Positions 8,048 through 17,001 of a stretch of 64,000 bases of DNA are shown piece after piece. The DNA comes from an uncultured Muribaculaceae bacterium. GTDB taxonomy: Bacteria > Bacteroidota > Bacteroidia > Bacteroidales > Muribaculaceae. The stretch spans positions 90,912-154,911 of the forward strand of contig CAJUQP010000003.1 of assembly GCA_910588245.1 (NCBI GenBank). The letters run 5' to 3'. Position numbers and translations under genes: made by a program. Below the pieces are notes generated by a model that was given only the letters and a program-made list of their open reading frames with translations, was not told the origin of the DNA and did no database searches. The first letter of the stretch is position 1. Each line of letters begins with the position of its first letter.

Positions 8048-10666
8048 ATGACAGCTAACGAAATCAGAGAATCGTTCAAGTCTTTCTTTCGTGAAAAAGG
8101 TCATCAGATAGTGCCCTCGGCTCCTATGGTGATCAAAGACGACCCCACGCTGATGTTTACAAACGCGGGAATGAACCAGTTCAAGGACATAATACTCGGA
8201 AACCGTCCCGCGACCCACACGCGTGTGGCCGACAGCCAGAAATGTCTACGCGTATCGGGCAAACATAATGATCTCGAGGAAGTCGGACATGACACATACC
8301 ACCATACCATGTTTGAGATGCTCGGCAACTGGTCGTTTGGCGACTATTTCAAGAAAGAAGCTATCGACTGGGCATGGGAATATCTTGTGGATGTTCTTAA
8401 ACTGAATCCCGACCGCCTTTATGCGACAGTCTTCGAGGGATACGCTCCCGAGGGACTCGAACGCGACAATGAGGCGGCAGCCTATTGGGAGAAACATCTT
8501 CCCGCATCACACATAATCAACGGCAACCGCCACGACAACTTCTGGGAAATGGGCGACACCGGCCCTTGCGGTCCCTGTTCGGAGATACATATCGATCTCC
8601 GTCCGGAGGAAGAGAGGGAAGCTGTCGACGGCGCATCGCTTGTCAACAAAGACAATCCCCTCGTTATCGAGATATGGAACCTTGTCTTCATGCAGTATAA
8701 CCGCAAAGCCGACGGCTCTCTCGAGCCTCTTCCCGCCAAGGTAATCGACACAGGCATGGGATTCGAGCGACTCTGCATGGCTCTCCAGGGAAAGACCTCC
8801 AACTATGATACAGATGTCTTCACTCCCATCATCGACGTAATAGCCGGTCTGACCGACCTCAAATACGGTGTCGATGCAAAGACTGACATAGCAATGCGTG
8901 TCGTGGCCGATCATCTGCGCACCATCGCGTTCTCAATAGCTGACTCGCAGCTCCCCTCCAACGCCAAAGCAGGCTATGTAATCCGCAGGATACTGCGCCG
9001 TGCGGTTCGCTACGCTTACACTTTCCTCAACCGTAAAGAGGCTTTCCTCTATCGTCTCGTAGACTGCCTCGTGGAGCAGATGGGTGAATCCTATCCCGAG
9101 CTCAAGGCCCAGAAAGAACTGATCAAGAAGGTGATAAAGGAGGAAGAGGAATCATTCCTCCGCACCCTCGACAATGGAATAAAGCTGCTCGACACTCTCA
9201 TGGCAAAGGCTAAAGCAGAAGGGACAACCACCCTTTCCGGTAAAGATGCCTTCACGCTCTATGACACCTACGGATTCCCCTTAGACCTGACAGAGCTTAT
9301 CCTGCGCGAGAACGGAATGGATCTTGACCAGAAGGAATTTGACTCGGAGATGCAGAAACAGAAAGAACGCGCACGCAACGCCGCTTCCGTAGAGACCGGC
9401 GACTGGGTGGTGGTCCGTCCCGGAGAGCAGGAATTCGTGGGCTACGATCTCCAGCAGTGCGACACAGATATTCTCCGATATCGCAAAGTGAAGCAGAAAG
9501 GGAAAGAATACTATCAGATAATACTCTCCAGGACTCCCTTCTATGCGGAAATGGGTGGCCAGGTGGGCGACCGGGGCTCTCTCATTTCGGAATCGGGAGA
9601 GACAATCGAGATTTTCGACACAAAACGCGAAAACAACATCGGTGTGCATCTGTCGCATCGTCTTCCCACCAATCCGGGCGAAAGCTTCACTGCCACGATC
9701 GACTGCGGAGCACGCGCGGCGACATCAGCCAACCACTCCGCAACACACCTTCTACATGAAGCTCTCAGAGAGGTGCTCGGCACACATGTGGAGCAGAAAG
9801 GATCGTTCGTGTCACCCAACGTGCTACGTTTCGACTTCTCCCATTTCCAGAAAGTCACTCCCGAAGAGCTCCGCAAGGTTGAGCACATCGTGAATGCCAG
9901 AATCCGCAAGGCGATGCCTCTGGAAGAGGCTCGCGAGATGCCAATCGACGAGGCACGCAAAATGGGCGCTATGGCCCTCTTCGGTGAGAAATACGGAGAT
10001 AAGGTCAGAGTCGTGAAATATGGCTCATCAGTTGAACTCTGTGGTGGAACCCATGTCTGCAATACCGGTAATATCGGAATGGTACGCATACTTTCCGAAA
10101 GCTCCATTGCCGCGGGCATACGCCGCATTGAGGCCGTGACTGCCGCAGGCGTTGAGGATCTTCTCGATGATTTCCAGGACACAATGAAAGACGTGTGTGC
10201 TTTCCTCGGGAATTCCTCCAACATCAGGGCTGCTGTTGAAAAGACAATCAAAGAGAACGCCGAACTTCACAAACAGGCAGAAGAATTCCTGGCAGAACGC
10301 ACACGTAACCTTTCTGCAGATGTTCTCCAGAACGCCACAGAGGTTAACGGCGTGACCGTATGTCGCCTTTCAGGTCCCCGTATGCCGGAGGTTGTCAAGA
10401 ATGTTGCTTTCAATATCCGTAAGGATTCCCCAGTACACACCGTATTCATCGGCACGACCATGTCGGGCGACAAACCACTTCTCACCCTCATGATCTCCGA
10501 CGATCTCGTGAACCAGGGCCTCAACGCCTCCCAGATCATCCGTGAAGCCGCCAAACTGATCAAGGGCGGCGGCGGCGGTCAGCCCTTCTTCGCACAGGCC
10601 GGCGGTAAGGACGCCGATGGTCTTTCAGCAGCTTCCGACAAGATTCTCGAGCTCCTGAAAATCTGA
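8048..10666 (+). CDS. alaS: Alanyl-tRNA synthetase
   Basis: This 872-residue enzyme charges tRNA-Ala with alanine. The class II catalytic core is seen in PTLMFTNAGMNQFKDIILG and GDTGPCGPCSEIHIDL. The tRNA-recognition and editing regions follow, with the editing-site zinc ligands HSATHLLH and, near residue 665, CGGTHVCNTGNIG. The C-terminal C-Ala domain ends with GGGGGQPFFAQAGG. The length is normal for bacterial AlaRS. The gene has its own promoter and is closed by a 19-bp perfect hairpin. Confidence 0.98.
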   Translation: MTANEIRESFKSFFREKGHQIVPSAPMVIKDDPTLMFTNAGMNQFKDIILGNRPATHTRVADSQKCLRVSGKHNDLEEVGHDTYHHTMFEMLGNWSFGDYFKKEAIDWAWEYLVDVLKLNPDRLYATVFEGYAPEGLERDNEAAAYWEKHLPASHIINGNRHDNFWEMGDTGPCGPCSEIHIDLRPEEEREAVDGASLVNKDNPLVIEIWNLVFMQYNRKADGSLEPLPAKVIDTGMGFERLCMALQGKTSNYDTDVFTPIIDVIAGLTDLKYGVDAKTDIAMRVVADHLRTIAFSIADSQLPSNAKAGYVIRRILRRAVRYAYTFLNRKEAFLYRLVDCLVEQMGESYPELKAQKELIKKVIKEEEESFLRTLDNGIKLLDTLMAKAKAEGTTTLSGKDAFTLYDTYGFPLDLTELILRENGMDLDQKEFDSEMQKQKERARNAASVETGDWVVVRPGEQEFVGYDLQQCDTDILRYRKVKQKGKEYYQIILSRTPFYAEMGGQVGDRGSLISESGETIEIFDTKRENNIGVHLSHRLPTNPGESFTATIDCGARAATSANHSATHLLHEALREVLGTHVEQKGSFVSPNVLRFDFSHFQKVTPEELRKVEHIVNARIRKAMPLEEAREMPIDEARKMGAMALFGEKYGDKVRVVKYGSSVELCGGTHVCNTGNIGMVRILSESSIAAGIRRIEAVTAAGVEDLLDDFQDTMKDVCAFLGNSSNIRAAVEKTIKENAELHKQAEEFLAERTRNLSADVLQNATEVNGVTVCRLSGPRMPEVVKNVAFNIRKDSPVHTVFIGTTMSGDKPLLTLMISDDLVNQGLNASQIIREAAKLIKGGGGGQPFFAQAGGKDADGLSAASDKILELLKI

Positions 10667-10687
10667 TGTGACACCTTATATCTTCTT

Positions 10688-10736
10688 AATGATGAAGGCC
10701 GTCCGGGTATATACATGCCGGACGGCCTTCATCATT
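10688..10736 (+). terminator. Strong terminator after alaS
   Basis: A perfect 19-bp inverted repeat (10688-10706 with 10718-10736) surrounds an 11-base loop about 20 bp after the alaS stop. The stem core is GAAGGCCGTCCGG. It is followed by ACTT rather than a long T run, but the stem is very stable. Confidence 0.8.
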
Positions 10737-10908
10737 ACTTGCAATAAGTTTGCATCGTGAAACGATAAAATAGCATCTGTCATGTAACATTTCAACTTTT
10801 GGATTGTCTTATAATTGATGGCATGCTATATTGGATTGGCATGAATCGACATAAAGCCATCCCATCGTGTCATCCGGCCACACAGTCAATCATAAAACAA
10901 GAATATAT

Positions 10909-11436
10909 ATGAATAAAAAACCGTTCGCATATCGGATGCTTGTCTTCGGACTGACGGTCATCGCTGCCGCGATGACATTCTCGGCTGCTGCCGAATCATA
11001 TATAATCGTAGGGAAAAACGCCAAGGTTTTCGACGGGCCAAACTCCGACTACGTGACCTTAAATCAGAAGAATCAGGAAGTGGCACCCCTTCCGGGCATG
11101 GCGTTCAAGGAAATAGAGGACAATGCAGGATGGACTATGGTGGAATACTCCCCCGGACTGCGTGGATATATCTCTGATATTGTCAAGGTGAGCCGGTCGG
11201 TGATGCCCAAACCAGGCACCTACACCGTCGCCAACAAAAAAACTGACAAATTGCAGGCAGAGAAGACCGCCGACGGATGGAATGCCACCGTAGGATCAAA
11301 AACCTATAAAGGGAAGGCTTTCGGCAATGTCGTGGTGTTTTTCGGCGCCGACAATAATCCTATGTATACCCTGACAGATCTCGGGCAGGGAGGCGTTGTG
11401 ATGTGCTATGACAATGCCGTCACCAATTTTTTCTAA
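10909..11436 (+). CDS. Secreted SH3-like domain protein of unknown role
   Basis: I prefer the ATG at 10909 because MNKKPFAYRMLVFGLTVIAA begins a normal signal peptide, with a likely cut after SAAA. The first half of the mature protein resembles a bacterial SH3 domain: IIVGKNAKVFDGPNSDYVTL, then GWTMVEYSPGLRGYISDIVK. The second half is a small beta-rich unit with GNVVVFFGADNNPMY and GGVVMCYDNAV. The 175-residue protein is probably periplasmic. It lies alone between the alaS terminator and the convergent ferredoxin gene, and I cannot name a family. Confidence 0.7.
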   Translation: MNKKPFAYRMLVFGLTVIAAAMTFSAAAESYIIVGKNAKVFDGPNSDYVTLNQKNQEVAPLPGMAFKEIEDNAGWTMVEYSPGLRGYISDIVKVSRSVMPKPGTYTVANKKTDKLQAEKTADGWNATVGSKTYKGKAFGNVVVFFGADNNPMYTLTDLGQGGVVMCYDNAVTNFF

Positions 11437-11444
11437 ACGACTTC

Positions 11445-12230
11445 TTATTTCAGGACAGGGATATCGCGCTCCGGGAAAAGGTACTGTCCCTTGCCGCGTG
11501 TAAACGAGCCATAGGCCACGGCCCGTTCCGGGCATGAATGATAGCATCTCAGACACGACATGCAATCATCACCCCAGACAGGCCTCCCCTCCTTCATGCT
11601 GATATTGCCACACGGACAGACAGATGCGCATCTGCCACAGCCTACACATGCGTCCGTGGAATGCCATAGAGAACGAATTATGCCCCATTTTTTGAAAACA
11701 GGATACACAAGCCGTGTTTTCAGACGGGGCATACTTCCTCTTGTCACGTAAATTCCCCTTTTCTTTCCGGAAATCCCGGCTGCAATCTCTTTTATGCGTA
11801 GCGGAGCCTCAACAAGTTTCCTCGCCTCGACATCAGCCGGATCCACGTCAAAGCCCGGCAAAAGCACATAATTATTGGGCATGATCACGCTCCAGACAGA
11901 TTCAAGGCACACATCATATCTCGCCAGCCAGCTCTCCAACATCTCCGGAGCGAGGGCAACCTCGTCGCCACATGTCATCACACACCATACCCTCACTCCA
12001 TCTTTCCTGACGTTTCTCCAGAATTCTTTGCCAAGCGACTTGATGAAACCCTCCACAACAGGCGAGACACCCCATGAATAGACAGGGACAACAAAACCTA
12101 TCTGATCATCCGTCATGGGAACATCCGACACCCCTTTATCAAATATCGACACTACTCTCTCATCAAGCACATTCGCAAGACACATTGCCACATACCGGGT
12201 ATTGCCCGTTCCGGAGAAATAATATATCAT
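11445..12230 (-). CDS. EFR1-type flavodoxin/ferredoxin fusion protein
   Basis: I chose the ATG at 12230 because MIYYFSGTGNTRYVAMCLA is the flavodoxin-like FMN-binding start of this family. The N-terminal half is a flavodoxin fold. The C-terminal third carries two 4Fe-4S motifs, CVGCGRCASVCPCGN and CMSCLRCYHSCPE. The 261-residue product is a soluble electron carrier whose partners are unknown. It is the last gene of the udk-lptB-CPBP-holA operon, 25 bp after holA. No clear terminator is visible. Confidence 0.9.
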   Translation of the reverse strand: MIYYFSGTGNTRYVAMCLANVLDERVVSIFDKGVSDVPMTDDQIGFVVPVYSWGVSPVVEGFIKSLGKEFWRNVRKDGVRVWCVMTCGDEVALAPEMLESWLARYDVCLESVWSVIMPNNYVLLPGFDVDPADVEARKLVEAPLRIKEIAAGISGKKRGIYVTRGSMPRLKTRLVYPVFKKWGIIRSLWHSTDACVGCGRCASVCPCGNISMKEGRPVWGDDCMSCLRCYHSCPERAVAYGSFTRGKGQYLFPERDIPVLK

Positions 12231-12255
12231 AACTTTGTTGAATGGTGTTTGTGGG

Positions 12256-13299
12256 TCATACTGCGGTAAAGATCTTGAACACAAGCTCTTTCAGCAACTC
12301 ATATTCATTTTGTGTCGAGCCTATCCCCTTGCTCTGGGTGTCGTATTCCCTTATGGCATGCACGGCGGCGAGAGCCTGCCGCGCGTTATAACGCGACAGA
12401 CCGTCGCGGTAGTCGCGCAGGGCATACTGATTCTTCAGATCAAGAGCGGCGACGAGCGAGGCGTCGCTCTTGTCTCTGGTGACGGTGGCTATGAATAGCC
12501 TCGAAAAGAATCCGAACAGAGTGGCCACGATCATGACCCCGGGATTCTGCTTTGGGTTTCTCGAGAAATACTCCACTATAAGCATCGCTTTCGGGTAATC
12601 TTTTCTTGCCATTGCCCTGACGAGCTCGTAGGTGTTAAAGTCTTTTGAAATGCCGATATTTCGCTCTATAAGCTCTGCAGATATTCTCTTCACGTCAGGG
12701 CCCGCAGCAACAATCAGTTTGTCAATTTCCCCGAAAAGTTTGCTCAGAGGGTTTCCTATATAGTCGCACAGGAGCGTGACCGCTTTCTCATCTATACCAA
12801 GGCCCTTTGAATTGCAGTAGTCGGCAATAGGCGCGGCCAACTGATAATCGCGCAGACTGTCGCTTCTGAACACAACGCATTCCGCATCTTTTGCCTTTTT
12901 CATAAGCGCGGACGTAGCAGAGAGAGCATCACCTTTATATATTACGGCAAGCACTGTCGACGGATTAGGACGCCCCACATACGACGCGAGCTTGTCAAGT
13001 TGCGATTTTGCCTGCCACATCGTCTGGGCTTCCTTGAGCAAGACAAGCTGACGTTCAGCCATGACGGGATACTGCTGAGCGCAACCGATCACCTTACCGA
13101 TTTCCGCATCCGCGCCATAAAATGTAATGAGGTTGAAATCACGGTCTGCCTCATCGACGACATAATTCTCAAGAGCCTTGCAGATCTCGTCGATATAATA
13201 GGTTTCCTCTCCCATCAATATGTAGACAGGGGAAAACTTTTTCTTTTTTATGTCCGTCATGACTTCACGGAATGACGGTCCTGCCGCTTTCTTGGCCAT
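12256..13299 (-). CDS. holA: DNA polymerase III subunit delta
   Basis: The start at 13299 gives MAKKAAGPSFREVMTDIKKK and 347 residues, usual for bacterial delta. The delta N-terminal domain is recognisable in FSPVYILMGEETYYIDEIC and VLLKEAQTMW. The AAA-like lid and the C-terminal collar domain end in GSTQNEYELLKELVFKIF. Delta opens the sliding clamp as part of the clamp loader; the partner delta' is at 29771-30913. It lies 7 bp after the CPBP gene in the same operon. Confidence 0.93.
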   Translation of the reverse strand: MAKKAAGPSFREVMTDIKKKKFSPVYILMGEETYYIDEICKALENYVVDEADRDFNLITFYGADAEIGKVIGCAQQYPVMAERQLVLLKEAQTMWQAKSQLDKLASYVGRPNPSTVLAVIYKGDALSATSALMKKAKDAECVVFRSDSLRDYQLAAPIADYCNSKGLGIDEKAVTLLCDYIGNPLSKLFGEIDKLIVAAGPDVKRISAELIERNIGISKDFNTYELVRAMARKDYPKAMLIVEYFSRNPKQNPGVMIVATLFGFFSRLFIATVTRDKSDASLVAALDLKNQYALRDYRDGLSRYNARQALAAVHAIREYDTQSKGIGSTQNEYELLKELVFKIFTAV

Positions 13300-13306
13300 A
13301 ATTAAG

Positions 13307-14209
13307 TCATATAGTGGATTGTGGAACACGCTTGAACAGCGTATTCCTGAAATGGAAGAAAAACAAAGCGGTGGCCGCAAGACTGAAGACGGCAGCCCAG
13401 GGTAGCGACCCGTCGGTGGTGGCGCCAATATTGCCTACAGGGTCGCCGCTGCCTTCGCCGCATATCAAGGCTGAGACAACCACTATGGAATTGTTCAAGG
13501 CATGTGCGAAGACCGAAGGCCAGATACTCCCGGTCCATACGAGAAGATATCCGAAAAAGGCTCCCATCAGAAGCCGGGGGAAAAAACCGAAAAACTGGAA
13601 ATGGACTGCGCTGAAAATAGCCGCAGCTCCCCATACAGCCACCCCCTTGCCAACTCCTGAGTCACTGAAGATACTCTGCATGGTTCCGCGGAAAAACACC
13701 TCTTCAGAAAAACCAGTCAGAACACCGATCACACATACCCCTGCAATCATCTGCCAGAATCCGCTGGCGGAAAGCGCAAGCTCCGACACTTCTCCATTAG
13801 CTCTCTCCCATTCCCTGAGCGTAGCTTCGATTCCGGCTGCCCATTCGGGGAAATGAATCTGCTCGTTCCAGATAATAAGCTGGTTCATTGCCGGCAAAGC
13901 AAGCACGTAGACAATAACTACACCTATATAGGCGCGGATACCGGGGCTGGACGCTAATCCAAGGAATTTCAGGGGATGCCCGGAGGAGAACCGTGCCGTA
14001 AGCCAAGCAGGCACACAAAACGCCAACAAACATTGCACAACAGAAGTGAGTAGCACAGCCGTGCGTCCGTTTATGGCAGGGACTTCCATGAGGACGGCCC
14101 CGATTCCGGCAGCGACCAGAAGGAGGAAGAAGAACGATGTGAAAAGCACCAGAAGCCTCACGCCGGTCGATCTTCTCAGCATCCCCAGAGGGTTATGGTT
14201 CTCACACAT
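13307..14209 (-). CDS. CPBP family intramembrane metalloprotease
   Basis: The 300-residue protein has about eight hydrophobic segments and the CPBP (Abi, CAAX protease and bacteriocin-processing) motifs: FSEEVFFRGTM with the EExxxR signature, FSAVHFQFFGF with the FxxxH signature, and a late FAHALNNSIVV. These residues form the membrane-embedded active site. Family members process prenylated or peptide substrates in some species; the substrate here is unknown. Its start overlaps the end of lptB by 8 bp, so translation is probably coupled. Confidence 0.9.
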   Translation of the reverse strand: MCENHNPLGMLRRSTGVRLLVLFTSFFFLLLVAAGIGAVLMEVPAINGRTAVLLTSVVQCLLAFCVPAWLTARFSSGHPLKFLGLASSPGIRAYIGVVIVYVLALPAMNQLIIWNEQIHFPEWAAGIEATLREWERANGEVSELALSASGFWQMIAGVCVIGVLTGFSEEVFFRGTMQSIFSDSGVGKGVAVWGAAAIFSAVHFQFFGFFPRLLMGAFFGYLLVWTGSIWPSVFAHALNNSIVVVSALICGEGSGDPVGNIGATTDGSLPWAAVFSLAATALFFFHFRNTLFKRVPQSTI

Positions 14210-15128
14210 TGAAATTTTTCCTTGTGAATATGAAATCGCGTCCGAGATACTTCTCCCTTACCACCGGATTGGCAGCAAGCTGTTCGCTCGTGCCCTGGAA
14301 AAGGATCTTACCCTCAAACAAAAGATAGGCACGGTCGGTGATACGCAGAGTCTCCTGCGCATTGTGGTCGGTGATGAGAATACCGATATTCTTCGATTTC
14401 AGTTTATAGACAATTTCCTGGATATCAGACACAGCAATGGGATCGACACCTGCGAACGGCTCATCAAGCATTATAAACTTCGGATTGATGGCAAGACAGC
14501 GCGCTATCTCCGTGCGCCGTCGCTCTCCTCCTGAAAGCTGATCACCAAGGTTCTTCCTGACCTTCTCCAGTCGGAATTCAGCTATCAGGCTCTCCAGTTT
14601 CTCTTTCTGATATTCCGCGGAAGTGGGGGTCATCTCAAGCACGGCCCTTATATTGTTCTCCACGCTCAATTTCCTGAATACGGATGGCTCCTGCGCCAGA
14701 TAGCCGATTCCAAGCTGAGCCCTCTTATAGACCGGGTAGCCTGTTATATCGTGATCGTCGAGAAAAATCTTCCCTTCATTGGGCGTGATGAGGCCGGTCG
14801 TCATATAGAAGGTAGTGGTCTTTCCGGCACCATTCGGTCCGAGCAACCCTACGATCTCACCCTGCGACACATCGATCGAAACATGGTTGGCAACCGTACG
14901 CTTTCCATATCTCTTCACGAGATTGTCTGTGCGAAGCACACCCTTCTCGGGCGCAGTGGACGTCATCACCACTTCGGCCGAACCTTCAGGCGATGATATC
15001 TCTACGTCTTCACTGACCGTCACACTCCTCATATCAGGTTCGGCAGCGTTCTCCATCTCCGCAGCCTTTTCTTCCTCCTCCGGAGAAAGACCGGTTTTAC
15101 TGTTTTTAGAGAAAGCGAATATCTTCAT
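14202..15128 (-). CDS. lptB: LPS export ABC transporter ATPase, with N-terminal extension
   Basis: The ABC domain is complete: GLLGPNGAGKTTTFYM (Walker A), LSGGERRRTEIARCL (signature), FIMLDEPFAGVDP (Walker B) and a His switch in ILITDHNAQE. LptB powers lipopolysaccharide transport from the inner to the outer membrane with LptFG, which are not in the window. About 65 extra residues precede the usual start of LptB (VLRTDNLVKRYGKRT). They are acidic and rich in Ser and Glu. The ATG at 15128 overlaps the udk stop as ATGA, which supports the long form; an internal ATG at 14966 would give the standard form. Confidence 0.93.
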   Translation of the reverse strand: MKIFAFSKNSKTGLSPEEEEKAAEMENAAEPDMRSVTVSEDVEISSPEGSAEVVMTSTAPEKGVLRTDNLVKRYGKRTVANHVSIDVSQGEIVGLLGPNGAGKTTTFYMTTGLITPNEGKIFLDDHDITGYPVYKRAQLGIGYLAQEPSVFRKLSVENNIRAVLEMTPTSAEYQKEKLESLIAEFRLEKVRKNLGDQLSGGERRRTEIARCLAINPKFIMLDEPFAGVDPIAVSDIQEIVYKLKSKNIGILITDHNAQETLRITDRAYLLFEGKILFQGTSEQLAANPVVREKYLGRDFIFTRKNFNV

Positions 15129-15754
15129 GACTCACAACGGTTACAGGTGGATATAAGAGAGCGGATATAATCCGTAAGGAGCTTTATGGCCACATTGTTG
15201 TTGCCTCCCTGAGGCACGATAAGATCGGCATATCGCTTTGAAGGCTCTATATAAAGCTCGTGCATGGGCTTAAGGGTTTCCTGGTAACGGTCTATGACCA
15301 TCTGCGGAGTGCGTCCACGCTCTATGCAATCGCGCGATATCACCCTTATCAGACGTTCGTCAGCATCAGCGTCAACAAAGACCTTTACATCGAGCATATC
15401 GCGTAAAGGCTTGTCGGTCAGCACAAGGATACCCTCCACTACGACTACCTCCCGTGGATAGACCGTCACGGTCTCTTTCATACGCGAGCAGGTTAGAAAA
15501 TCATAGGTAGGCATCTCTATCTTCTCACCGTTTCTGAGCATGTCCAGATGTTTGCAAAGCAACGGCCATTCTATCGATGCGGGTTCGTCATAGTTCATCT
15601 TAAGTCTCTCCTCAAGAGGGATATGTGCGTTGTCCTTGTAGTAGCAGTCCTGGGGCATGACCGCAACCTCATCTTTCGGGAGCGATTCTATGATCTTGCG
15701 GACAACCGTGGTCTTTCCGGACCCGGTGCCGCCTGCGATTCCGATTACCAACAT
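15125..15754 (-). CDS. udk: Uridine kinase
   Basis: The 209-residue protein begins with IGIAGGTGSGKTTVVRKI, the P-loop of uridine/cytidine kinase. It continues with MPQDCYYKDN, LKMNYDEPASIEWPLL and YDFLTCSRMKETV, all typical of Udk. It phosphorylates uridine and cytidine in nucleoside salvage. It is the first gene of a five-gene operon with lptB, CPBP, holA and the ferredoxin. The promoter lies about 190 bp upstream, which leaves an unusually long leader. Confidence 0.96.
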   Translation of the reverse strand: MLVIGIAGGTGSGKTTVVRKIIESLPKDEVAVMPQDCYYKDNAHIPLEERLKMNYDEPASIEWPLLCKHLDMLRNGEKIEMPTYDFLTCSRMKETVTVYPREVVVVEGILVLTDKPLRDMLDVKVFVDADADERLIRVISRDCIERGRTPQMVIDRYQETLKPMHELYIEPSKRYADLIVPQGGNNNVAIKLLTDYIRSLISTCNRCES

Positions 15755-15942
15755 AAGCGGTTTTAATAATTTACATTTTTACAAGCCCCGGGAGACATAC
15801 TCTCCGGCATAACTTCTGCAGAAAGTGGCAGAATTTACCGAAGGAGAGTCGACCGTAAGCTTGTTTTTTTGTTATATGGAAAGAGAACCGTAATCCGGGC
15901 CATATCTCTTTCATATGATCATGACCCGGCGATCCGCTTCTG
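15755..15942 (-). promoter_or_regulatory. Long, hairpin-rich leader of the udk operon
   Basis: About 188 bp separate the predicted transcription start from the udk ATG, with no open frame that looks coding. Several inverted repeats are visible, including CCGGG with CCCGG enclosing CATAT with ATATG (15893-15929), and GGAGA with TCTCC near 15790-15806. I recognise no known riboswitch class. A regulatory RNA structure is possible but not shown. Confidence 0.35.
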
Positions 15943-15946
15943 ATGG

Positions 15947-15978
15947 CAAAATTAATAAAATTATCGGAAGAGAGCAAC
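15947..15978 (-). promoter_or_regulatory. Promoter of the udk-lptB-CPBP-holA-EFR1 operon
   Basis: On the minus strand TTG (15975-15977) and TAATTTTG (15947-15954) are 20 bp apart, matching the Bacteroidetes consensus. Transcription would begin near 15942. Confidence 0.6.
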
Positions 15979-16058
15979 TTGACACTCTTTTCTTATTGCT
16001 CCTTTACCGATAATTTATTCCTTTTGTCGTTTAAATAATGAGATTGGCATTTTTTTAT

Positions 16059-16066
16059 TAATTTTG
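16059..16066 (+). promoter_or_regulatory. -7 promoter box for mlaE
   Basis: TAATTTTG followed by CAG matches the -7 consensus about 97 bp upstream of the mlaE start. A TTTG at the expected -33 spacing is not seen. Confidence 0.4.
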
Positions 16067-16162
16067 CAGAGAAATAAAACGGGGTACATCCCAGCCGGAC
16101 TATCCTCCGGCCGAGATGCCATCTGTTAAAGGCCTCGTGAAATAAAACCAAATATTTATCAA

Positions 16163-16909
16163 ATGGTCGTATCTTCGATTGCTTCATTCGGACGCTACTG
16201 CATGTTTCTGACCCAGGTGTTCCGCCTGCCAGACAAAGGGAAAGTGTTTTTCAGCCGTCTGATTTTCGAAATAAGCAAACTGGGAGTGGATTCCATCCCG
16301 CTGGTGATAATCATATCTCTCTTTATCGGGGCAGTCATCACCATACAGATGACCCTCAACATAGTCTCTCCCCTCATTCCATCGTATTCCACAGGTCTCG
16401 CCACCCGAGAGATCCTGCTTCTCGAATTCTCCTCGACCATGATGAGCCTGATCCTCGCCGGAAAGGTAGGAAGCAATATCGCCTCAGAGATAGGCACTAT
16501 GAGGGTCACCGAGCAGATCGACGCCCTGGAGATCATGGGGATCAATTCCGCCAATTTTATTGTGCTGCCTAAAGTGATAGGATTCGTTTTCTTCGTGCCG
16601 GTGCTCTGCGTGCTCTCGATGTTCATGGGTCTTATTGGCGGATGGTTTATCGCGGAATTCACTACGATGCTTTCAGTCGAGAATTATGTGTTCGGCATCC
16701 AGTCGTTCTTCAAGGAATGGTATGTCTGGTATGGCATAATCAAGACCGTTGTCTTCGCGTTCCTGATCACTACGATCGCGGCATACTATGGCTATTTCGT
16801 AAAGGGTGGATCGCTCGAGGTAGGACAGGCCTCGACAAAGGCCGTGGTGTCAAGCTCTATAATTATTCTTCTCGCCGACGTTGTGCTCACCAAACTCCTG
16901 CTGCAGTGA
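16163..16909 (+). CDS. mlaE: MlaE-type ABC transporter permease
   Basis: The 248-residue membrane protein belongs to the MlaE permease family. It has LPDKGKVFFSRLIFEISKLG near the start, then ITIQMTLNIV, AGKVGSNIASEIGTMRVTEQ and DALEIMGINSANFIVLPKV, and a late YYGYFVKGGSLEVGQASTKA. Together with the ATPase encoded 92 bp downstream it would move phospholipids between the inner membrane and a periplasmic MCE (MlaD) partner to keep outer-membrane asymmetry. No MCE protein gene follows here, so that subunit must be encoded elsewhere. Confidence 0.92.
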   Translation: MVVSSIASFGRYCMFLTQVFRLPDKGKVFFSRLIFEISKLGVDSIPLVIIISLFIGAVITIQMTLNIVSPLIPSYSTGLATREILLLEFSSTMMSLILAGKVGSNIASEIGTMRVTEQIDALEIMGINSANFIVLPKVIGFVFFVPVLCVLSMFMGLIGGWFIAEFTTMLSVENYVFGIQSFFKEWYVWYGIIKTVVFAFLITTIAAYYGYFVKGGSLEVGQASTKAVVSSSIIILLADVVLTKLLLQ

Positions 16910-17001
16910 CAAAACTCCGTCGGCGGTGATATAGCCCTGCGCCGCGCGCATTTTTAAAGAAGCGGCATCCATAGCCGCAGTCAAACAAGAGAACAATCAT
17001 A

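Noticed and set aside
15771..16187. Two short minus-strand frames (68 and 64 codons) upstream of udk
   Set aside because: They lie over the udk leader and the mlaE promoter, lack starts with support, and show no protein-like composition.
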